A model generated the notes under the pieces. That model did no database searches. It was not told where the DNA came from and saw only the letters and a list, made by a program, of their open reading frames with translations. Of a stretch of 64,000 nt of DNA, positions 56,594 through 64,000 are shown piece by piece; within the stretch, counting starts at the first letter, position 1, and the number at the start of each line of letters is the position of its first letter. The translations under genes were made by a program, and so were the position numbers. Source of the DNA: Molanna angustata (lineage: Eukaryota > Arthropoda > Insecta > Trichoptera > Molannidae); NCBI GenBank assembly GCA_963576475.1, contig OY754981.1, positions 16,170,341 through 16,234,340 on the forward strand. The letters run 5' to 3'.

Positions 56594-57351
56594 AAAATTT
56601 TTCGAAACCCAATTGTTCGAATGCGGAATTGTACGAACTAACATTTGTTGTAAAACCAATTGACCGAATTTAAAATATTTTTGTGTCATTATGTTGCCTC
56701 CTTTGACATATTTGTTGCCAGTAAATATATTCGATGAAGACTATTATTATTTGTTGTATTATTGTTGAGTACGTATGCTTGAGCACATTTTAAATAACTG
56801 ATGTTTGACAGCGCGGTGCGTCGCCATGTTGTTTATTCCATAGATTTTTATTATACATAATTTACTATGTAGATTTACATAGTACTCCGTGCAAAAAGGG
56901 AGTCATGGAATATCGCGCGTTTGTCGTATTGATTGGCAACATATTTCAGTTTTCCTTACATTTCAACACATCCTAAATAACTTTTCTCTAAATTTAAATA
57001 AACAAAGTGTTTTTAACGACAAATAAATCCAATTCACATTAGTCGTTATTCTCTATGGAAAAACGATGTAGGTACTAAAACGTCAAAAATCCCTCGGAAA
57101 AATGCCTCACTTCGTTTCATACAAAATTTGCTAACTACGACATCTAGTATATTATAATAAAAATCTATGGTTTATTCCTCTCACAATACTACCAACTTGA
57201 CTTCATAAAAATTCGAACAATTTTAATTTCTGATAATTGATTGTTCGGGTAATTGTTTTTCGAAAAAATGTGATTCGAATAATTGCCATTCGTAAAATTG
57301 ATTTTCGTAAAATTGAGCATTCGAATAATTGTTTTTCGAATAATTTTCCTG
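56594..57351. mobile_element. ~758-bp element with TTCGAA-rich inverted ends
   Basis: The left end (GAAAATTTTTCGAAACCCAA, TTGTTCGAATGCGGAATTG) mirrors the right end (ATTCGAATAATTGTTTTTCG, then AATAATTTTCCTGTC) over about 50 bp. The right side adds several more CAATT.TTCGAA-like repeats (57230-57345). A shorter inverted pair around CATAGATTTTTATTATA (56840/57155) may be a nested element. Non-coding. Confidence 0.6.
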
Positions 57352-57612
57352 TCACCCGTTTTTATTCATTGTTATTTTTCTTCTTGAACTGCTTTTGTAG
57401 TGTAAAAGTTCAGTGATGTTTTTGTATTTTTTTTCTAATTGACATTTTTTTTATTTATATATAGTGTGTCAATTGACTGTGACATACATACATATTATGT
57501 AACTGTCGACCGCGGGTATAATATTTGGTAGAACCGCTGTCGGTCTGCTGTTTTGTATATACATACCTACCTACCTATTGATCTATATCTATGTATTGTA
57601 TGTTTTATATCT

Positions 57613-58443
57613 ACTAGTTGCATGTAACACATGAGATCCAACTGTCGATAGCGATAGTATGTATAGTTGAAAAATAAGAATCAGACCCATAAATCCAAAT
57701 TATTGAAAATTTTAAAACAACATGTTGGTACATATGTTGGTATGTCAAGATAGGACAGTCCTCTTTTCCTACCCGGAATATGAAAACAGCATGATGGTTC
57801 TGTATGTATGTTTGGAGATTAAGTATTAAACTATTAAGTCTTCTTACATGATATTGTGTATAGGCGACTGCCATACAAATTGTATTAAGCAATGTCGTCA
57901 CTTAATTCAATTTTCATAAAAATTGTTTAAAAAAATTTAGATTTACTTCTACAATACTGATGTTTTTGAATTTTTTTGAAAAAACCAATTTAAGATTTCA
58001 TATTAATTTGTCTATGTTTGTACCAATTTTCAGCGTTCTAGCTTTTATGGTTTCTGAGATATATGGAAAAATAACCCAAAAATTCAAAAGGTGATAACCC
58101 CTGACTGAAACAAAAATTCACCATTCTGAGTATAAAATTTCTGTAGGCCTATAACTGTTTATATATTATTAAATTTTGGGCTCTGTAAATTGAGCGGATC
58201 AAAATTTATAGGGGGGGGGGGGACAGACACACAGACACACAAAACTCACATAAAATGTTCTACTCCGAATTTTGAGTAAATCCATGTACATGAACATATA
58301 TGCTGCGAAGCCTCTAAGTTGGTGTTTTTAGCATGCAAAAAGTCCACTACGCCATACAAAATGTTTCTTCCTACGCGTGTCTTTGATTTAAACTGTCTCT
58401 TCCTTCAAAAGAATTTCATTCTCTTGAACCAATCGACAGTTGG
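57613..58443 (-). repeat. interspersed repeat D, copy 3
   Basis: ACTAGTTGCATGTAACACAT with GAGATCCAACTGTCGATAGC on one side and ATTCTCTTGAACCAATCGAC with AGTTGG on the other are the inverse of copy 2. It includes a run of 13 G (58202-58214), then ACAGACACACAGACACAC. No coding. Confidence 0.65.
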
Positions 58444-58857
58444 ATAAGTTTTTTTCTTTATATTTTTTATATTTTTATATTTACGTCTTCCACTTCGATG
58501 TATTTTCTTTTCTTTTATTATTCAATGTTTTAAACCAAATAATTTTGTCTATACTTTAATTGGTTTATCCACTGACAGACTGTGCCTTGTGGGATATTTG
58601 TGTGCGCGGTTGCTTTCTTATAATTGATGCTATGTTAACCCAGATAATCCTGAAACTTTTTTTTGTTCGAAAATTCTCGATTTTCGAATATATGGTAATT
58701 TGTGATAAAAAAATAAGGTCCTAGAAGAAGAAAAACAAAAATGTTTTTTTTTATTTTTATTTTATTGCAAAAAGAAAAGTGTACGATTATTCGAACATTA
58801 GGAACATAAACCACTTATTACAGTATTCATCATGAAAAAGTTGAGCGTCTCGTTAAG

Positions 58858-58998
58858 TTTTTTTTTTTAGATATAAAATAAACAAATATATTGGACACTG
58901 GCGAACTTATTGCCATTAGGCAATTTCTTCTTCTCCAACCAACCAGATTACAAAGTATTACAAAATTATTCTTATATGTAGGTACAAAAGAATTATAG
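58858..58998 (-). mobile_element. LINE family J 3' UTR fragment nested in piggyBac
   Basis: TTGGACACTGGCGAACTTAT, then TGCCATTAGGCAATTTCTTC and CCAACCAACCAGATTACAAA is the inverse of 16228-16300. The T-run at 58858-58869 is its tail. Confidence 0.75.
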
Positions 58999-59034
58999 CG
59001 AAAAACAGAAAAAAGTAAAATAAAAATTATTCTT

Positions 59035-60679
59035 CTTTTTCATAAAACAATCAACGTGTAATGCCACATCACATTTTCTACACTTATAGAACGATGTTTT
59101 TTTGACATACTCTACATCTTTTTTTACTCTACTTTTGACATCGTGTTGCTTTATTCTGCTTCCAATTTTCCACATTTGTATCGATGGAGTTGCCAAGCAT
59201 TTTGTATCGAAACATCAAGCAGGAAAGTTATTAGACAATAATACCACTTCTTTCCACGTATACCAATCCTGTATAAACCTATATTTTGGTCACGTCTGTC
59301 TACTCCCCCCATTCCTTTATATAAACATAAACTGCATTTGGTTGTTTCACAGTTATTTTCTTTTTATGCGCTTGGGAATATCTTGAGACCATGTGGAATG
59401 GGTCACTTGCTACAGCATTTGATGCGACTGTGACAACATTATTGTCGTGCCAACGAGTTACTGATATGGATCTACCGAGAGTAACCTTTTGATCAGATGC
59501 ACCACGTGATTCATTCTTCATATCTTTAATTGATTTTAATGGACATTTCGACAGCCTATTGTCCCGGTTACTCTGATGCCTCTTGCTGTCAGCTCCTCAA
59601 CGAGTGGAATTGTGGTAAAATAATTATCACAAAATATATGATACGGGTATTTCGCTATATTTTGTATTATATCTGTGTAGGTTAGTACTACACAGGGGCC
59701 AAGACCTAATGGTCGGTAAATCTCTTCAGTTGGAGCTGCTGCTACGAGATCATTTTTTGTATCAGGTGTATTTTCCCAATAAAGGCGTCTTCTAGGTAAT
59801 GTCACATAGCCACTCAGAAGAAGAATTCTAAAAAACGATTTGAGTTCCTCTTTGGTGATATTGGCTTCTTTATTTTTTTGAAATGCATATTTATTAGTAA
59901 AATTTAGTAACATTTCCATCAAATCGTTGTCAAAGAAATGTTCAAATAGTTCTGCTGGACTTTGTTCGTTGTGAACTAATGTAAGTGGTGGCCAAGATTC
60001 CATTGTCTCAGGTTGAAATTCTCTATTTCTCCATATATATGACACATTCTTTCTTACATGTAATGAACGTGGCTCTTGAACATCGTCACTAGTTGTTCCA
60101 ATAACATCTTCTATTTCATCAGAATTTTGACGAATCACCATTTCTGCTGGAGCTCTTAACTGAGATCCCGGTAACTGATATGGAGACATTTGTCATTCAT
60201 CCCCTGAATCTTCATCAGTATTATAATCACACACATTTTCTGGAGGAAGCATTAATATATCGACACATCTTTCTTTCTCAATTTCTTCGTCATCCTCTTC
60301 TAAGAGTGTCAATATTTCATCAACAGTTAATGATGATGTAAAAATAAAAAAAATATAGGTTGAAAAAATATTATTTATGAAAAAAATATTAATTATAAAC
60401 GAAATTATAATAGCAAAAAAAAATATATATCCAACATTTGACACATTTCACGTTTGTACTGTATACACCACTGTTTGTACTGTGTATTATCCTATTGTAC
60501 GTTTAAACATACACTATTGTTTCAGAAGTTATAACTACCCTAATCTGTAAGCGAAGTTAATTTTAATCATGCAGTAATATTAATTAATCATTTTCATATA
60601 TACATTACAAAAATGAAGTTTATAATTGTAACATTTTAAAAATTATTTACCTTTTATGAACAGAAGGTGGTATCGACAT
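59035..60679 (-). pseudogene. piggyBac-like transposase, broken
   Basis: A possible first exon (60679-60651, MSIPPSVHKR, donor AG|GTAAAT) precedes an acidic N-terminus (LTVDEILTLLEEDDEE) that ends in a TGA at 60193-60195, in phase with 60189-59536. That piece has LLLSGYVTLPRRRLYWEN and YPYHIFCDNYFTTIPLVEEL. About 100 or more residues normally between these, including the first catalytic Asp, are missing. After shifts at about 59560 and 59315 come SVTRWHDNNVV, GGVDRRDQNIGLYRI and a C-terminal cysteine-rich KCRKCDVALHVDCF. It cannot encode an active enzyme. Confidence 0.9.
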
Positions 60680-60893
60680 CTTTGCAAAATAAGTATCAAT
60701 AAAATAAACTCCAAAAACACGGAAATTAACAGCGACAACCTGTTGCAAACTGTTGTAAGTGAGAAAGTATTGTCTTAGCATTAGAAATACACTAGAAACA
60801 TCACCGATAAAAAAATAAACTAAGAGTATTGTCAATTAAACGTGTGACACTGCAAGTGTTCGAAAAATCGTACAATAGGATTATCTGGGTTAA

Positions 60894-61499
60894 TGCGTAT
60901 TGTGTTTTAACCGTGTTCTAAATCTTAACTAAATAATTTACATAAATGCTCATCTTACTGTATTATTTATTTTACGACATCAGAAAAAGGGTTGGCAACA
61001 TTTTTCACATCGCACTTCGAAAATGTGTACAGTATGATAACATACTCAGTACCAAGACATGAGTATGAAGGTTCAAACATGTCAAGTTCATAATTATTCC
61101 GTATGCTTGTCATAAGATGGAGTTGGTACGTAGGTACTGAGAAATCACGTACCCGCTCAGCACCAATGTCGACAGAATCAATATTATGTATCTGACAAGT
61201 AATTTTCATTATACCACGTGCTAATATCTTGGTATTCTCGTATATTGTTGATACATTTATGTATGATAGAATGCATATTTGATGAAAGTTGTGCAGCGTA
61301 TTACTAAATATTTACTAACGAAACGGAAATCTATAAGTATGGAGTAAACAAAAAGTTTTGTGATTTTGATTTGATTTTGCATTGATGATGTTTATAGGAG
61401 TCCTACAGTAATATATAATGTTGAAAAGAGAAAAGAAATAGAGATATATATATGTGTATGAAGTAATGTTATAATAATATAATGTAATATAATATATAA
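60894..61499. other. no gene seen
   Basis: An 80-codon minus-strand frame (61209-60967) lacks any motif. Otherwise AT-rich. Confidence 0.35.
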
Positions 61500-61635
61500 A
61501 ATATTGTAAATTATAATGTAATATAGACCCCCAACACGGGTAGGTACTCGCCTACCTAACGGGGGACACTATAATGTTAATGTGTTATGTGTAATTGTTA
61601 ATCAATAAAAAACAAAAAAAAAAAAAAAACCGAAA
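61500..61635 (+). mobile_element. poly(A)-tailed retroelement 3' end
   Basis: ACCCCCAACACGGGTAGGTA, then CTCGCCTACCTAACGGGGG forms a hairpin, followed by AATCAATAAAAAAC (AATAAA signal) and a 17-base A-run at 61613-61629. The layout is that of a retrotransposed 3' end on the plus strand. The source family is unknown. Confidence 0.55.
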
Positions 61636-62510
61636 AATTAATAACTAAGTTTTTTGACAGGTTTTTGATAATCAAGTTTTGATGATTTTATGAACTGAAA
61701 CTTTGTACCTATAATTTTAGTAAAATATCAAGATAAGATACTCTTCATACAGAAATAAATTGCGAAGAAATCGAAAAAAAATATTGTCGGTAACTAAGAA
61801 TTTTGAAAATACCTATATTCAAAAACAACAAGTCAAAAAAAATCCGTTTCTTCGCTTATATCAGACATATCAGCAACCATTGATTTTGCAAAATATATTT
61901 GTATGATTTTTTTTAAGAATTGACGTGGTTCGCGATTTCAATTTATTTATTTATTTAAGATTTGGTACACGGTTAACATACAATATACATAAATGGTCTT
62001 ATACAAGGTCTTTAAGGTATACCAATTAAAAAAATATTCAAAATTATTTCTTTAATAATATTATACTAAGTACAAATTAGTGTTTTCATTTATACCTTGT
62101 ATAATGGAGTTTCACCACGAATAATCCGTCGATAAAATTATCAAGCTAATAAAATTAGTTATTTATGTATAAAAATAAAATAGAGCTCAATTCAATGATT
62201 GATGATTTCATTTTGTCCTCTCTAGGTTTATAATACTATCCCATTCATGTGGGGCTATAGAAAATAAAAGGCTCTGCTTTTTTAATCGGGTTTATGCCTC
62301 CATTGTAATATCTACTTAACGTTTTCAAAGGATTTTATTTTATATCAAGTAAACGATACGTTTTCCACATTGAATTTTTTACTTGTACCTCACACACAGT
62401 TAAAAATATGTAGCACGTAATTTAGTGAATTGTTTAGTTTGCTTTTGAAGTTTTATATAAATGATGAAGTATAATAGAAAGAAATTCCCGATAAAAAAGT
62501 TAAAAATCAA
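61636..62510. other. no gene seen
   Basis: AT-rich. ATTTATTTATTTATTTAAG at 61940 may be the tail of a minus-strand LINE whose 3' UTR continues to about 62110, with no coding part found. Confidence 0.35.
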
Positions 62511-62745
62511 ATTTTTTTTTTTTTTAACATGTCTACGTAGGGGACGCCAGCTATTAGGATTTGGGTCCATTTTACTCTTCCGAAGAAGCGCACTACGTAG
62601 CGTTGGGAGGGGTTTGCAATCTAGAAATGAGTTTATTAATTCGGATTTTAAAAAGACCCGGGTTGTACGAAGATGGAAACACAGAATTCGGAAGATCGTT
62701 CCACAGTCGGGCTGCTGTATTAATAAAGGAGTTGAAAGGAGTTGA
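62511..62745 (-). pseudogene. LINE C-terminus with poly(A), minus strand
   Basis: On the minus strand from 62740: SFNSFINTAARLWNDLPN, then SVFPSSYN, LFKIRINKLIS and a stop, then a short 3' UTR ending in an A-run (T13 at 62512-62524). It is the same family as 54275-54600. The plus-strand frames 62461-62745 and 62561-62758 are its antisense shadows. Confidence 0.75.
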
Positions 62746-63549
62746 AAATAACATTTAAAATAAATTAGATCAAATTCTTTCTATGCACTTTCATTATTTC
62801 TTTATCTTTCTCTCTTTGTTGCTATGCTCAGTACCTACGAGTGTTTATTGTTGATCTTCTTCTTAGGTTATACGTAATAACAATTTTGTCAAATTAACTT
62901 GAGACTTTAGCGTTACACGGTTTAGTTAGGGGAGATTGCCATGATTATGAGCTCGCTTTTGTGCAACAACTTTTCCGTCAGTAGGAGTCTCGTAGACTTT
63001 GATAAAATCCATTTAGTATTAAATATGTACCTATTACTATAGAAAATAAATCCATAATCCTCGTATCAACGAAATGTTTTTGGTATACCTACATTTTATC
63101 GGTGGTAAAAGGTAATTTTTACAAAATACATAAATAAACTGCATTATCCACCTTTCTCTAATATTATATTAGGTATAATGTATTTATTTCGCTTATAAAA
63201 TGTTCTTTAACATCTTGTGAGCTTGCTTTGCCATTACAATATACGGACTTTAATGGCATTCTAAAGTTTTATTATACAAGAGACGATATAATTTTAAAGG
63301 AGATAGACACGAGATAGAACTGAAGATAACTACATAAGTACGGTCTGGATAATCGATTTAGATAAAAATTCAAGGAGAAGGTCGCTATAATAAGAAGTCT
63401 CTTAATATTGATTTTGACTATTCTAAATATTACTGAATTCTTTAGTTGCGTGATGTAATTATTTTATTCAATACGTGAATATGACAAAAAGTTACTTTCT
63501 ATATCTCAATAGAAAATCCAACAGTTAAGAAATAGATAAAAGATATATA
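62746..63549. other. no gene seen
   Basis: AT-rich and unassigned. Confidence 0.4.
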
Positions 63550-64000
63550 GCTACTCCCACCTCCACCCGCTCCGCTTATGGGGACTGAAAACGGCCACTT
63601 CGCAGAACGCTAGTAAGAATGACAAATAATACATGGCACGAAGAGAAGCTCTAGAAGCTCCTCTAGACTCGTGGTCTCGGCACAATTGTGCAAAAAATAA
63701 CAATCAACGTCCGTGAAGATAATATTCACAGACATGAATTGTCGCGAGAGTAATTCAAGCCTGTGACTGTAAAACTGGGCATCAGAGAGTTGACCAAGGA
63801 TTTTTTTTTTATTCAGCAGATAGAAGGTCACTATAGCCATGACAAAACAATTTGAAGGCTGTAAAGTTATTATTAGAGACCACTAAATCCGCATGCCCAA
63901 TGGGACCTTGAAGAGGCCCACGGACTGCAGCGAGGAGCTCTGTTCTGTTGTAGGAAACATTTTGGTGGGAGCGTTCCCAGAGGATGTGCTCTGAAGTTTG
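63550..64000 (-). pseudogene. LINE C-terminus, family G, copy 3, runs off the window
   Basis: From 63999 downward: TSEHILWERSHQNVSYNR, GPIGHADLVVSNNNFTAF, then shifted pieces with HSRHELLSRQFMSV-like and LEELLELLFVPCI content. It ends at CCCCATAAGCGGAGCGGGTG (minus strand, about 63582-63563). It aligns with 30480-30780 and 41655-41870. The HILWE block is usual after the RT in several LINE clades. RT coding, if present, lies beyond 64000. Confidence 0.65.

Larger units (their letters stand above)
58639..60889 (-). mobile_element. complete piggyBac element (defective), 2,251 bp
   Basis: TTAA at 58635-58638 and 60890-60893 brackets perfect 13-bp TIRs CCCAGATAATCCT/AGGATTATCTGGG, the hallmark arrangement of piggyBac. 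The transposase gene on the minus strand is disrupted and internally deleted. A LINE tail is inserted at its 3' side (58858-58998). Confidence 0.9.

Noticed and set aside
60193..60444. Membrane-protein start (hydrophobic N-terminus)
   Set aside because: The hydrophobic residues come from an AT-rich intron-like stretch. Only the acidic part from about 60340 belongs to the piggyBac frame.
62461..62758. Plus-strand Arg-rich frames of 94 and 65 codons
   Set aside because: The minus strand reads a recognisable LINE C-terminus (ARLWNDLP), so these are shadows.

Overview
The window is AT-rich insect DNA and I can find no host gene in it. The probable order is Lepidoptera. That is an inference from the many GTAGGTAC/GTACCTAC tracts, from degraded non-LTR 3' ends finishing in a TATG/TGTA run after a 'CTGCCTACCCC' block, and from an RTE tail ending in TGATGATGATGA. 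All of these are familiar in moth and butterfly genomes. Nearly every reading frame with recognisable content belongs to a transposable element.

Layout. 0-8 kb holds short LINE and SINE remnants, including three copies of one tRNA-derived SINE within about 2.1 kb, one of them inside an RTE reverse-transcriptase fragment. 8-18.5 kb holds short non-autonomous repeats, LINE C-terminal fragments and two striking palindromes. 18.9-22.6 kb holds the best-preserved object: a 2,973-bp DNA transposon with 31-bp terminal inverted repeats (TIRs), an apparent ATAT target duplication and an intact two-exon transposase-like gene of 669 codons. It sits inside a cluster of 187-bp palindromic MITEs. 23-31 kb holds a long LINE RT with a single in-frame stop, CR1-like 3' ends and a 155-bp TA-flanked MITE. 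31.4-37.3 kb is bracketed by two oppositely oriented copies of a ~1-kb composite element, with a TTAA-flanked element and a tandem-amplified RTE end between them. 37.9-45.3 kb holds a fold-back element, another LINE, a 1,010-bp element with CTTTGC-rich ends and an 87-bp near-perfect inverted repeat. 46.0-47.4 kb is a hAT-like element inside a GT microsatellite. 49.5-52.6 kb is a LINE interrupted by a 1,967-bp DNA element that carries a broken copy of a protein family I recall only as uncharacterised. 56.6-60.9 kb holds a TIR element, a third copy of an interspersed repeat and a complete but internally deleted piggyBac. The right edge enters another LINE on the minus strand.

The elements relate mainly through nesting: SINE in RTE, DNA transposon in MITE, DNA transposon in LINE, MITE in repeat F, repeat C in a TTAA element, LINE tail in piggyBac. 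Two interspersed repeat families (called B and C here) share one terminus: a hairpin containing GTTGGCCACAAC followed by CCCACTCG and usually a T-rich flank, plus subterminal ACTCTCCAC/GTGGAGAGT repeats. This resembles Helentron-type non-autonomous elements. Family letters (A, B, C, D, F, G, M) are local labels only. All boundaries and identities were read by eye, without database searches.
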